A DNA stretch of 64,000 bases from Cryphonectria parasitica EP155 (taxonomy: Eukaryota > Ascomycota > Sordariomycetes > Diaporthales > Cryphonectriaceae): assembly GCF_011745365.1 (NCBI RefSeq), contig NW_024468917.1, positions 620,001-684,000 of the forward strand, written 5' to 3'. The notes under the pieces are model-generated. The model did not search any database. It saw only the letters and a list, made by a program, of their open reading frames with translations, and had not been told where the DNA came from. The stretch's first letter is position 1. Each line of letters opens with the position of its first letter. The position numbers were made by a program, and so were the translations under genes. Of the stretch, positions 36,788 through 49,207 are shown in pieces.

Positions 36788-37054
36788 TTATGCAGTAGCA
36801 TCCTTAGGCACACTGTCCAGACCCTCCTTGCCCTGGCGGCCGACACCACTCAGATCAACATCAGCCCCCTTGGAGGCAGGCTCGCGCAGGCCAGATGAGG
36901 CTCCCGCGCCAGTAGAGATGTCGCTGGCGACGCCACCGGCACCAACATTGACGTTCCGGGCGTCTGCAGACTGCCAGTCCGAGGCAACAGGGGGCTGCTC
37001 GGGGAGGGGCAGGTTGGACTGGGCCTCGGCGATCTTGTCGGCGTTGGAAGACAT
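36788..37054 (-). CDS. Small disordered fungal protein (88 aa)
   Basis: A single exon encodes 88 residues beginning MSSNADKIAEAQSNLPLPEQ and ending in GLDSVPKDATA. It is hydrophilic and rich in Ala, Gly, Ser, Asp and Pro. It has no signal peptide, no membrane span and no cysteine. The segment QPPVASDWQSADARNVNVG and the GVGRQGKEGLDSVPKDA ending look like conserved blocks of small Pezizomycotina proteins of unknown function. I cannot assign a role. The G/C-ending codon use supports real coding. The gene is transcribed in the same direction as gamma-tubulin. Confidence 0.75.
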   Translation of the reverse strand: MSSNADKIAEAQSNLPLPEQPPVASDWQSADARNVNVGAGGVASDISTGAGASSGLREPASKGADVDLSGVGRQGKEGLDSVPKDATA

Positions 37055-37832
37055 TTCTTGAATGTTTTAGTACCCCTATACGCGTTCATAGAGCTTGGAG
37101 GGAGAAAGGATCTAGGCTTACTGGTTGAAGTGGTTGAGGTGAGGTGTGGTGCTTGGTGGGATTGAGTGGATTGGTTTTTTGATGTATTGTGAGGACGAAC
37201 TTGTCAATTTGTTTGATGATGAGGTTGTCCAGGAGAAAGTGCGCCGAATCGAAAGGGCATCACGACTTATTTGTAGTCGAGGTGTGAGGTCGTCCTGGAA
37301 GCCTATAGGAGCTATTGCTCCGTACTAACTGACGTCACGTACAAGGCCGCCACAGGACGTTCCTAGAAGGGTTGACGTCAAAAATAGTGGATCGCCTTCC
37401 CGCTCCCGCAGCACCTCATTGAATGGGGCCTTAAGCCGCATCATTCGCCCCACGCGATCGCCTACTCAATCTGATCAAGGCTTTTGATAGACGATCGTAC
37501 AAGAAGCACGTCAGTGTGGATGGAGGTTGAGAGAATCTTTTCACGCTTTCTGAGCATGGCCCGGTCTCAAATCCAGGCTTGAACAAGAGTGGGAGATGCA
37601 ATAAAATGTCAAACAGCAATTCATTGTTGTGTCTGCGTCAGTTTTGACAGGTATCTCACCTTAAAACGCCTACCGACCCATGCATAGAGAAGAGTAACAA
37701 GCCACCTAGCCCAATCCCAACACCACTTGTTGGAGTACGTACAACAATGGCATCCTTGAGAACAACGCCTCAGCCCTAGCCGACAACCCATTTGCTGCTA
37801 CAGAAATTTATACCAAACCTGCCCCCATATAA
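37055..37832. other. Intergenic between 88-aa gene and gamma-tubulin
   Basis: A 778-base gap with both genes on the minus strand. It holds the promoter of the small gene and the gamma-tubulin 3' flank. Nothing specific was recognised. Confidence 0.5.
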
Positions 37833-39528
37833 TCAAGCCACACGTTTGTCCGTCTCTGCCGTGGTTGCCTTGTCACCCAGGTCCGGGTTGAGGTAGTTTG
37901 CATCCTCGGCAGCTTCATAGTCCGCAATCAAATCGCCTACGACTTCTCGTGCCTCGTCAAATTCGTTCAAGTTCTCTGAAAATGGTGCGGTCTTCTTGTA
38001 CGAGTCCATGAAGGCATTGCGCTTTCGCATGCCGTCATATTGTCGGACGATTCTCTTGAAGAGCTGCATGCCTCGTCAGTTTTCAGGACGTCACACAGAA
38101 TTAGGCAGATTTGAACTTACTGTGGCAATGCTCGTATGGTTCGCCAACATGAGACCACTCACACGGTGGCTCATTGGGATGTATGGACTGCGTTTGGTAA
38201 GGGCGACCTGGATGCTTGCTGGTCCCCACGGAATGAAGGTTGCCAACCTGCGTTCCCGAATCCGCAGCAGACTCTTGTGCACGTCGGTCGGGTCCACCTC
38301 CCCCTGGATCACGTTCAGAATCGAGATGTAGCAGCTCTTCTTGCCCGGCACCGTGGAGACCATTCTGTTCTTAGGCTGCAACAGTCTCCTCATGACATCT
38401 AATACCGTCGTCTTCCTCACTGTTTTGGCTTGCTCCACCTGGTCGCCTGTGAAAGGGGTGTATGCAGTCATCAAGAAGTGGCATCTGGGTGTGGGTATCA
38501 GAGAGGCCAAGATGCTGACCAGATCGTTGTGCATATAGCCTGGATATCTCAGAGTCGTTGTACTGGCTGACATGACCGTCGATACGAGCTGATTGGTCTG
38601 TTGGAACGACGGTTCTTGCACATGTAATCTGTCCGCAGCGATATGTGACAGTGCACCATTGTCCAATACCACCACAGAGTCGGCATTCTGCGTCAGCCTC
38701 CTCATAGCCAGCATGCTGTTGTAAGGGTGCACCACGACGTCGCCTGCGTTGGTGGTGTCGGGAAACACTGAATATGTCTGAATGATCTTCTTGGGAAACC
38801 TATCGTTCAATCGTTCCAGGAGAAAGGAGCCCAGACCGGATCCTGTGCCGCCAGCAATGGAGTGCAGCATCATGAAGCCCTGTGACCATATAGTTAGCAA
38901 CCCGCGTACGCAGTCGGTCACCACGAGTCACTTACCTCAAGAGAGTCACTACCATCAGCCTCGCGGTCTATCATTTCCATGATATCCTCGTGCACAGACT
39001 CGCCCGTCTGATATCCGTCACCCCAGTTGTTCGCAGCACCGACGCCATTCTTGCCGACATAGAAGTTCTCCGGGTTGTAGATGTTTTTGAACGGCCCCGT
39101 TTGTATCCCGTTGATAACCTGCAGCCAGAATCAGCAACGTGTGTCAGTATCAAGAGGCAACATGTGCAAGGCCGTACACGAGGTTCCAAATCGATCAGGA
39201 TTGCTCTTGGTATGTATCGGGTGTCGTCGCTCTGGTAGAAGAACACATCTTTCCGGTCGCCGCCTTCCGTCGCGAAGTCTTCGAGGTTGCCATCTTGGCC
39301 GATTCCGTGCTCCTGACAAAGCTGCTGCCAGAATTGGCTGCCAACTGGATGGTGTCAGTACGATTTCCTAATAGACCTAAATCTAAATTGGCGCCGCTCG
39401 ACATCAACAAGGTGCGGGGTACTGACTGCTGTTGCCGCACTGGCCTGCCTGGACCGTGATAATCTCTCTTTGAAAAGTCAATGCCAGAATTCCAACCGTG
39501 CTAGAGGAAGGGGAGCGTACCTAGGCAT
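37833..39528 (-). CDS. Gamma-tubulin
   Basis: Gamma-tubulin nucleates microtubules at the spindle pole body. Exons 39521-39528, 39427-39467, 39178-39344, 38936-39118, 38121-38879 and 37833-38063 close to 462 residues. The start [20 protein letters not shown] is rebuilt only by using an 8-nt first exon (ATG CCT AG) and a 41-nt second exon. The nucleotide-binding loop [10 protein letters not shown], preceded by HSIA, is intact. [20 protein letters not shown] and the acidic C-terminus ([14 protein letters not shown]) are typical. The intron before exon 6 has a CTGAC branch site. This copy appears complete. It is divergent from the PLD gene, 1.46 kb away. Confidence 0.97.
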
Positions 39529-40989
39529 GGCGCACGAGGAAAACGGCGGTCGTCGTGTTGGGTGTTATGGTCGGGACGCGTCGACGCGATGGTTATAGAC
39601 TTTACTAGGAGCTCTGACACGGTGATACATCACCCAAGGGTTAGGGATAAAACTATGCCCCCACACCCCAGCTCCCTCAACAAAAACACCGTAGTAGGAG
39701 AAAACGCATGTCCTTTTAACACACTTATCTCTATCCACGCTTTTCCTTTCTTCTATCCTTATCCTTTTCTTTCTATCAAGCCTCGGGTTCAAGGCATCAT
39801 TTCCTTTTCGCCGGCCCGCACCTTTTATGGCTGGATAAAATCACTTGAAAACTACGATATTCCATACCGACCTTTGGCCTTTGGCAGCCTTTAGAGCCCG
39901 ACAGACCTTTGCAGTGTGTGCAAACTATTAAATTGTCTACTTCCATGATTGATGAAAGCATCCTCAAAATTCTTATGAATCATCCTGTTGATTTCATACA
40001 TATAAGACTTCTTATGACTGCCAGGGCATGGTCCTTGCTGTGTGCACATTGCGAGTTGCTGAGACTTCACAGGAAAGTGACTTGCACAAGGGAGCACTAC
40101 AGGCCATTACAATTCATCCGTCTGCTAATGTTACTCTTTCTTGCCATGTCGCCCTCCAAGTAGTCTGGCAATTGTTCCTATCCGGTCTGCAGCTAAGCCT
40201 CCAGACTCCCTGAACAGGAGCACCGGAGCGCTCGTACATGGAAGTTACCGATCTTGAAATTTCCGTCTCAAAATACGACCGACATTCTCATCCAAATAAA
40301 TGCTGCTTTCAACGGTGGGGTCTCGAGGATCTTATTGCAATGCTGTAGTTGTACAGCACACAAGCGTTGCTGATGTCATGAGCTTAAAGCTTATGCCTCC
40401 CCCCCCCCCCCCTCTCCGAAATAAAGCCCGGCAGCACTGCAACGTTGGGGCAGCTTGAGGGGCACAGGGGGTCGGGAAGCCCATGCCCCACTGTCTGCAG
40501 CCCACTGAAGCCATCCCTGCTGCTGGATCCCGGCACCCATATGATGATCCCCACATGGCACCTGCACCAGAGGATATGCAGTACGGTGGTAGCAACCTCC
40601 TTGAGATTACCTCCAACCTCAATCTCCTGGAAAGGGATATCTTGACCGCCCAAAACAACTCCAGTCCCTCTACCTCTTTCGAGTAGCGAATTGGCTACGT
40701 ATATGCTTCCTTCCTTCCTTTTTGTACAATTTTCTTGATAGAAAGCCCTGTCACTTCTGTACTCTTTGAACCCAGGTGTTTGCTCTGCTGAAGAGCTCGT
40801 GAGACTCGTTGAACGTCGTCGCATGCAAGCGCTTCACGCTAGACGAGACCCAAGAATAGTTCCCTGGCCAGCTTGCCCTCTTCCACAGTCACATAGGTTC
40901 TGAATCTTCCATACGTTGATCGGCCGAGCTCCCTCATCCCACCACGAGCTTCACACCCGAATCACCGCGAGATCCTTTCGAAATCCCCA
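39529..40989. other. Divergent region gamma-tubulin / phospholipase D
   Basis: The region contains a run of 14 C at 40399-40412 and a 67-codon open frame at 40483-40686 whose second half reads coding-like but has no gene context (see findings). Confidence 0.5.
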
Positions 40990-43900
40990 ATGGCGACGGA
41001 GGAGCCGTTGCCCTTACCATCGCCCCCACCTATTCGCATAGAAGGCAGTGATGTCGACGATGCGGATGTCGAGGAGACCGCCGACGAGGCGCAGACGCCT
41101 GGTGCCACCAATGGCTCGGCCTTCAAGAAGAGGCGCCGCTTCCAGAGGCGCGTGAAACAAATGTCCGATTCCATGCCCAACACCCCCCAGACCGGTGCGA
41201 CAGTGGGCTCGCCTATGATCAGGCGCTTCCCCAACCTACCGCGGCGCGCGACGATGCCGGACCCGGACGATCGTGGTGCGGTATCAGAGGGAGAGGGACG
41301 GCGGGTGAGTCGGCCGTTCGCAAGAAGAGGATATTCACACGCGGGAAGATCGGCAGATGCCGAGGACGTGGACCATGGCGACCGGCGCAGAGGCCACCTG
41401 CGTCGGATCAGTATGTTCGGCGTGGGAGGAGGAGGTGGAGCAGAGGGCGTATCAGATGGAGACGCCATACAGACACCGCGGAGACCGCGGTTCAGAACGG
41501 AACGGTATTCAACCCTTGTCGGCGCCAACAGATGGAAACAAGTTAAGAGTACTTTTGGTCTTCTGCGACAACACAGAAGAGGCGAGCCTATCGACTACCT
41601 CAAGTCCACAGAGCTGATGGGCGAGTTACGCGCTGGTGCCCCTGCTGTGGTCATGTTCGCCAGCATGCTGCAGCGTGATGAACACGGCCACAAGAAGATA
41701 CCGGTGCTACTGGAGCAGGTGCGCGTGCAGATTGTCGAAAGTGTTGTTCGTGGCGACAGCGAGCGGCACACACTCTTCACCATCCATCTGGAGTACGGCA
41801 ATGGGCCGAACCGCATGATTTGGAAGGTCAAGAAGAGCCTTGGTGACATCCTACGCATGCACTTCAAGTACAAGGGCAGCGTGACTACAGCTCGGCTAAA
41901 GCGTCCAGGAGGCCGGGCCGGGCCAAAGCAACCCAAGTTCCCATCAAAAGCTTTCCCCTACCTTCGAAACATTAAAAGGCTCGACTTCAGTGATGAGGAT
42001 GAGGCCGTCGCAGAGGGCAACGAGGCCACACCTGGCGTCGAGTACGAGGCCGGCGACGCTACAGCTGGCGAGGCCACCGCTGGCGAGATGACGGCGGCTG
42101 AGGGTACAGCTACTGACGCCGAGGGTCGACCAGGACACAGCCGGCGGAAAACCTCCAGGATGCACATCCTGAGCCCAAGGCGCAACATGTCGATGCCCGA
42201 GGAAGGGTCTGCAGCCGCGCTCGAAGCGCAGAAGGATCCCGAGGAGCAGAAACGCAAGTACGCCGGCTACCAGAGAAGGGCACTGGACAAGTATTTGCGA
42301 GAGATGGTGCGCTGGCTCATGTTCAGGCCAGACAGCAACCGCCTCTGTCGTTTCTTTGAGCTGTCGGCCCTCGGAGTCCGTCTCGCAGCCGAGGGAGGCT
42401 ATCATGGGAAGGAGGGCTTCATGCAGCTGCGACCGGCCAATGAGATCGTGAACCAGGCCAGGAAGATCCTGAGAAAGGATCGCAAATGGTTTCTCGTGCG
42501 ACAAAGCTACATCGCCTGTGTCGATTCCCCTGAGAGCATCGACATCTGCGACGTGTATCTCGTTGACTCCAAGTTCGACATCATCTGTAAGAAGAAGAAA
42601 CTCGGACAAATGGCGGCCAAGAACTCTAAGAAGGGCAAGTCCACAGCCGCTGGAGATGACGGTGTTGGCGACGAGGATGACTTCCTCCAGGATCCTAACT
42701 CATCTAGGAAGCACCACCACAAGTTGACCATCATCAACTCCGAGCGCAAGATCAATCTCTACGCTCAGCAACATGATCTGCCTCAGTTCGAAGAGTCGAT
42801 CAAGTTAATGATGGCAAACTCGCCATGGGCCTCGCCCAATATTCGATTCGACAGCTTCGCACCGGTCCGACAGAATGTTTACGCCCAATGGCTTGTCGAT
42901 GGGCGTGATTACATGTGGAATGTGTCGCGTGCTATTTCCATGGCCAAGGATGTAATCTACATCCATGATTGGTGGTTGAGCCCAGAACTCTACATGAGAA
43001 GGCCATCTTGCATCAGCCAACGATGGCGACTGGATCGACTCCTGCAACAAAAAGCCTCGGAAGGCGTCAAGATCTTTGTGATCGTGTACCGAAACGTTGA
43101 GGCTGCCGTCCCTATCGACTCGGAATATACAAAGAGGTCCCTGCTTAACCTTCATCCTAACATCTTCGTGCAAAGATCTCCGAATCAATACAAGAAGAAC
43201 CAGTATTTCTTTGCTCATCATGAGAAGGTCTGCATCGTGGATCACTATATTGCATTCTGTGGGGGTATCGACTTGTGCTTTGGGCGGTGGGACACTCCTC
43301 AGCATCTTCTCTCCGACGACAAGCCCACAGGTTTCGAGCCGCAGGAGGTTCAGAACGTTCCCAGGGATGCAGAACATGTGCAGATGTTCCCCGGTAAGGA
43401 CTACTCCAATCCGAGGATACAAGATTTCTTCAAGTTGGATGAGCCGTACGAGGAAATGTACGACCGCTCCAAAACGCCACGGATGCCCTGGCATGATATC
43501 TCCATGCAAGTTGTGGGACAACCCGCTCGAGATTTGACGCGACACTTTGTGCAGCGATGGAACTACCTCCGGCGCAATCGGCGGATCACGAGGCCCCTGC
43601 CATTCCTGTTACCACCACCTGATTTCCGTCAAGAGGATTTGGAGGCACTTGGTCTTACAGGCACCTGTGAAGTCCAGATTCTTCGATCTGCGACTACCTG
43701 GTCGCTGGGGACCCAGCATACTGAGTGTAGCATTCAAAATGCTTACATTCAGATGATTGAGAAATCTGACCACTTCGTCTACATGGAAAACCAATTCTTC
43801 ATATCGAGCGCAGACGCCCTCGGCGTCCCGATCGTCAACAAGATAGGAGACGCTCTGGTCGATCGTATCAAGCGAGCCTTCGAGAACGACGAGGATTGGA

Positions 43901-46136
43901 GATGTGTCATTCTCATCCCCCTCATGCCTGGCTTTCAAAACACTGTGGCCGAAGTGGAAGGCACCAGCGTCCGCCTCATCATGCAATGCCAATACCGAAG
44001 CATCTGCCGGGGAGAGTCCTCGATCTTTGGCAGGCTCCGTGCTGCTGGGATTGACCCAGAGGAGTACATTCAATTCTTCTCACTGCGCCAGTGGGGCAAG
44101 ATTGGACCCAACCAAGACCATGTCACAGAGCAGCTGTATATACACGCCAAGACTATCATCGTCGATGACCGTGTCGCCCTGATAGGCTCAGCCAACATCA
44201 ACGAGAGATCCATGTTGGGCTCTCGCGACTCTGAGATTGCTGCCATCGTGCGGGACACGGACATGATATGGTCCCAGATGGCTGGCAAGGATTACCAGGT
44301 TGGTCGCTTCGCGCACACCCTCCGCATGCGACTCATGAGAGAGCACGTTGGTCTGCCAGTGGATGAGATCATCGAGGAGGAGAGGAACGCCACCTATGGG
44401 CAGGAAGAAGCATTCCAGTCTGAGATGGACCGGATATATGGCAGCGATTCCGAAGAGTCGGTCGAGTCAGGCCCGCATTCTGGTGACCACCTAGCTCCTC
44501 GTCCGCCGGGATTGTCTAGGGGACACAGTACCAATTACGATGTGGATCTGCAACTGGATGCAAACGCCGAGAACGAGCGTCGTTCCTCGGCGAGTTCCAA
44601 GAGCAGCTCTGTCGACTCAGAAGCGTCGCAGGACGTGCCTCCCAATACGGAACAGAAACGCGAAGTGGCTGGCTACGGGCCTGACCATTGGAAAGAGGCA
44701 CAAAAACAGGGGTTGGACCGAGGCAGGGACACTGTCGTCATCAAGGGGCGCGAGTATCTCGCTCGCGGTATCCTGCCTGAAGGGAAAGGCACCATCGAGA
44801 GCCCGGCGGCTAGCCAGGACTCCATCAGCCCGCAGTCCGCTGAGACCGAACCAACGCCAGAGGGACCAAGTAGCGATCTCTTGCCTCCATTTGACCGTCG
44901 GAGCACCGAACAGCTGGGGCTTCCCAGGGCAAATCAACTTCCTGATCTTCCTCAGGGTGATGACACGGACATCGGCGGCCCAGCATTGCCGGGTGACTCT
45001 AATGGAGATTCGGCGGTCCTGATCCCACACCCTCTGGCGACCCAGATCAAGCCGGCAGTCATCGACAAGGATTGCATGAAGGACCCACTGGATCCGGAAT
45101 TCTACGACAATGTCTGGAACCGGATCGCCGAGAACAATACGAAGATCTACAGACAGGTCTTCCACTGCATGCCAGACAACGAGGTGCTTGACTGGGCCCA
45201 GTATATGGAATTCATGGACCACCAGAAGCGACTCAGAGAGGCACAAGAGGGACCCCAGAATGCGCATGAGCAGAACGATAGGCCCGAGCAGACGAATCAG
45301 AGTCACCAGACTGAGACTGAGAAGCCAAGCCGGCAGTCAACAGCTGGCGGAGCCGGCATCTCTGCTCCTGGTCCGGTGCCAGCGGCACAGGCCCTCTCAG
45401 AGAAGGTCAAGAGCAAAGGAAGCAGTGTCAAGGCGCCTCTGAAGAAGGCCCAGGAAGCGCTCGAAAACGAATCGCCAGCGCGTCGCCATGCACGACAAAA
45501 CTCCCGTCTTGATATCGAGAGGGCTGCTGCGGCTGCACGCGCGCTCAACTCGCCCATGGCAAGCCCTGCATTCCAGCCACCTGCCAACAGCCCATTTTCA
45601 TCGGCGCCTACGTCGGTGCCAGAGCCCGAGAAAGCCGCCACAGCCCAGGATAACACGAATGACGCAGTCGACCCTCGCCTTCTTGTTCCCGGCAACAAGG
45701 CGACCCCGACCGACAAGCGCGAACGTCGGGCAACGTTCAGCACGCCCGAGGACGACGGCTCGAACGAAAAGCCGCCGGCGACGAGCGGTTCCGGATGCGC
45801 GCCGTCGTCCTCCACGACAGCCGTGGAAACCCCGACCCCAACAGGACCGGCCAAGCGCCGTAGGCGGGCGACGACTAGAGGCAGTCGCCACCGCCCAATG
45901 GTGGAGAACCTGCTGACGCGGGAGATGATGGATGGCCTCTGCGGGCTGATCCAAGGCCACCTGGTTGTGTTTCCATACGACTGGCTCGCAGGCGCGGAGG
46001 AGAAGGGAGATTGGCTTACGCTGGTTGATCAGGCTGCTCCTCTGCAGATCTAGTAAGTACAGCTTTCTCTTGTCGGTGTCGAAGATCGAGCAAGGACGGC
46101 CATGGAACATCAGGCTAACAATTCTATAGCGACTAA
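40990..46136 (+). CDS. Phospholipase D (SPO14/PLD1 type, PX-PH-HKD)
   Basis: PLD hydrolyses phosphatidylcholine to phosphatidic acid. The main exon 40990-46052 encodes 1687 residues and part of the next codon. A 7-nt terminal exon (46130-46136) completes Tyr-Asp-stop. The N-terminal 200 residues are charged and probably disordered. A PX domain spans about 215-310 and a PH domain about 420-545 (WFLVRQSYIACVD). HKD motif 1 is HHEKVCIVD at about 743 and HKD motif 2 is HAKTIIVDD at about 1052, followed by GSANINERSMLGSRDSE; both are intact. A long acidic/Ser-rich region follows. A final conserved block (REMMDGLCGLIQGHLVVFPY) lies near the C-terminus, as in fungal PLD1. The protein is longer than metazoan PLDs but usual for filamentous fungi. 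Confidence 0.96.
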
Positions 46137-46722
46137 ACAACGAAATGGTGGGATATGCCGCCGGTTCGCCACGGTAGGAGAGTATCCCGAGAAGGTACTG
46201 ATTCAGCAGATCTGGCGGCAGCTTCTCTTGGACTTCTTTGGCACTCCACGGCTCAACACTGTGGACTCGGAGAATTTGTATGGTATGGGTCATAGCAACT
46301 GGCGTTGTGTATCTCTGCATCTGGTGTATGATTTCTTTGCTGGGGGCCTCTCTTCTGTAGACATGACGGTTACTGCCAAATCCCAGCAACGGGTTCTACC
46401 CCAGCTGAGGGTCATCAGATGTATATCTTCAGGATAGCATTAGGAAATACAACGTTAAACTCAAGCCTCTCGACATTATCCAGCACTGACTTACCTTTCT
46501 TTTGTCTTCCTCGGCAATCTATGTAGAGCGCTGTTCATAGAAAGAGGGTTAGGGGTACAAGTCCGGAGTCCCCCGGCACCATGTACATCCCTGTCGTGCC
46601 GAGGTCGGCTCCGTATATCAGACCACAGCCGATGATGTCTTTGATTTTCTTCGAAGCTCTCTCAAGCACCCACCACCACCATCATAGGGGGCCGCACAAA
46701 GACCACAGCAACATATCCAAAC
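46137..46722. other. Intergenic between PLD and COQ7
   Basis: Tandem plus-strand genes with 586 bases between them. A CA-rich leader precedes COQ7. Nothing else was recognised. Confidence 0.5.
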
Positions 46723-47544
46723 ATGGCATCGTCAACCAGATTGCTCCGACAGGCACAGCGCACCCTGCAGGCCTCGCCACGAACCTCCATTTACGATTTC
46801 CTCGCACCCGCCGCGGTCTTCCCCCCAACCTCGCGACGTCTCATATCAAACACAGCCACCCGCGCGGCCAATGTCACAGACCACACCAACCCCGACCCAG
46901 CACGGCCCGGCGGCGGCGTGAGCAGCACAAACAGCGGCGCAACAGCAACAGGTAAAAAAAGCCGGCGCAAACCCCTGACACAGGCACAGCGCGACTACCT
47001 CTCGTCGGCCCTGCGCGTGAACCAGGCGGGCGAGCTAGCGGCGACGCTCATCTACACGGCGCAGACCCCGCCCCTGGTGCGGCGGCACCCACACCTGCGG
47101 CCGCTGATGCGACACATGTACGAGCAGGAGGAGGGCCACCTGAACACGTTCAACGCGCTGCTGGCGCGGCACCGCGTGCGGCCGACGGCCATGTACCCGG
47201 TGTGGTCGGCGCTCTCGTACGGGCTGGGGTGGTCGACGGCCGTGCTGGGGCGGGAGGCGGCCATGGCGTGCACGGAGGCTGTCGAGACGGAGATTGGCGA
47301 CCACTACAACTCGCAGATCCGGGTGCTGCTGGAGATGGTGGGGCGGTGGGAGGAGGAAGGGTACGAGGTGGGCGAGGAGTTCCGGGCGCTGATCGGCACG
47401 CTGCGCAGGATACGGGACGAGGAGCTGGAGCATCTTGACCATGCGGTCGAGCACGATGCCAAGAAGGCGGAGCCGCACTGGTTGCTGACGGGGGTGATCA
47501 GGGCGGGGTGCCGGGGGGCGATCTGGGTGAGCGAGAGGGTGTAG
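46723..47544 (+). CDS. coq7: COQ7, demethoxyubiquinone hydroxylase
   Basis: COQ7/CLK-1 hydroxylates demethoxyubiquinone in the penultimate step of coenzyme Q synthesis on the matrix face of the mitochondrial inner membrane. This is a single exon of 273 residues. The first 50 residues are Arg/Ser/Thr-rich and nearly acid-free, as in a presequence. The di-iron ligands are visible as the Glu of NQAGELAA, the EEGH of YEQEEGHLNTF, the Glu of AVETEIGDHY and the EExxH-type DEELEHLDHA. The length is usual for a fungal precursor. GC content is very high through the gene, matching neighbouring coding exons. Confidence 0.96.
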   Translation: MASSTRLLRQAQRTLQASPRTSIYDFLAPAAVFPPTSRRLISNTATRAANVTDHTNPDPARPGGGVSSTNSGATATGKKSRRKPLTQAQRDYLSSALRVNQAGELAATLIYTAQTPPLVRRHPHLRPLMRHMYEQEEGHLNTFNALLARHRVRPTAMYPVWSALSYGLGWSTAVLGREAAMACTEAVETEIGDHYNSQIRVLLEMVGRWEEEGYEVGEEFRALIGTLRRIRDEELEHLDHAVEHDAKKAEPHWLLTGVIRAGCRGAIWVSERV

Positions 47545-49207
47545 GTTTGGTGGGGGGGCCGTGATGGAGGCATAACGAGGGACGATGTCCTGTTGCTCGT
47601 TCAGTATGAGGAGGACGGACGGAGTCAGGGGCTGGGTTTTCTGCACCTATGATGCCAAGATGCGCTCAATAGAAAGGGATCAGTGGCCAGCTCCGAGTCT
47701 TGTGGCTCACCACAGTGTATATATTGGGAAGCGGTGTACCATGTCTTCCTCCTGCGGTCATGGAACGCAACTCTACTAGGACGAGAGCACAGATGGTTTA
47801 GACAAAACGATAGAATGTCCAATCTCGCCATGACCCCACCGACAGACAGTCTTGTACGCCGTCTCAACGGAGCATGGAAGTTCTATGATGGCGTACCATC
47901 TCAGCTGCGAGAGACATCAGCTTCTGCCGCTACAATTCCCTCAATCACTCGGCGATACTACTGTGCATAATTATTATTCCGGCTACATGAAATACAACAC
48001 AAAACGTATCTGAGCGTGCTGTAATACTCCCTATCGACTAGCTGGGACTTTCAGGGAATTTTCGTTCTCTATCTCTCGGAAGGAGAACAAGAAGAGACAA
48101 CAATTGACTAACGCCATCACCTCCCACTACCAATTACAGCCTCCTCGCATTGCAACTCTCCCTGCTGATCGTATTTCTGCTCTTCGTGTTCCCCCTTCCT
48201 TGTATGCTTGACTACAATCTGCCATCAACTTGGAAGACAATTTTGCTTTGCCTTGCCAACATTCAAATTGTTCAGCTACAGAGTAGTTCCAGTCCACTTA
48301 TGCAGGATGGTACAAGTCATGGTTTCTTTCTCGTTGCCAGCACCTGCGTGGCGCCAATCCCATCACATGGCAATGTCAGAAGTCCTGGCCAATGTGGACA
48401 CTAAGAGCAGTAACGCGACTGGCCCCGGTACTATACTACTCAATCCTGACGGTACATAGTACGTATCTCGGGTTACTGCTATAAGATAGAACAGCCATGG
48501 CCTAAGACGACCAAGAAAAGAATACTACTAGGAGTGAGACTTGATGTTAAATTTACAAACGCGATCAAAAACCCAACAGAACAATCCACATACCGCATTC
48601 AGATCGCTTTTACTTGACCAGTTCCCATCGTGGGAGCTGAAAACGGCTGCAAGTCCTATCGTGACACACGATAGGAAGAGAAACATCCATACTTAGTGGG
48701 GCGCGGTGGGGCTTCCCGCGATTGCCGTGTAAGTGGTTGCAGGGAGGGGAAGGTTAGCTTGTGAGGTCATGCAACACCAGACCTACCCTCCTGCCCCCCT
48801 CCTTTTCCCCCTTCTTCTGCTCTCAGAGGCCGTGACTCCTCCACTTCTCACACACAAGCAAACGCCCAAATCCTCCTCCTGAAATAACAGTGCATCTGAT
48901 CTCTCATCTACTGACCACTCATGTCCATCCATCCATTTACCCTCCACTTAGGTGTGGAGTCTCGTCCGTCGTGAGCCTTCGACTTGTCCGAGAGGGCCGG
49001 GACCACAAATCTCAGCCTTCTCCCGACTCTGCCTTCTCCTCCCTAATTATGATACTCTCCCTCTATAAACCCTGAAAGGGCTCCGATTTCGTAACCCTGC
49101 GTCTGAATCCATCACGGCCCCGGCGGCCACAAGAAAGAACGACAGTCTAGGTCGGCCTGAAGACATCATCATCCCAGAGAGATTTTACAGCCCGTGAAGC
49201 CGCAGTC
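47545..49207. other. Intergenic between COQ7 and Yippee gene
   Basis: This 1.66 kb region ends in a long CT-rich leader for the downstream gene (48780-49200). Short ORFs at 47683-47970 and 48150-48459 lack coding character. Confidence 0.5.
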
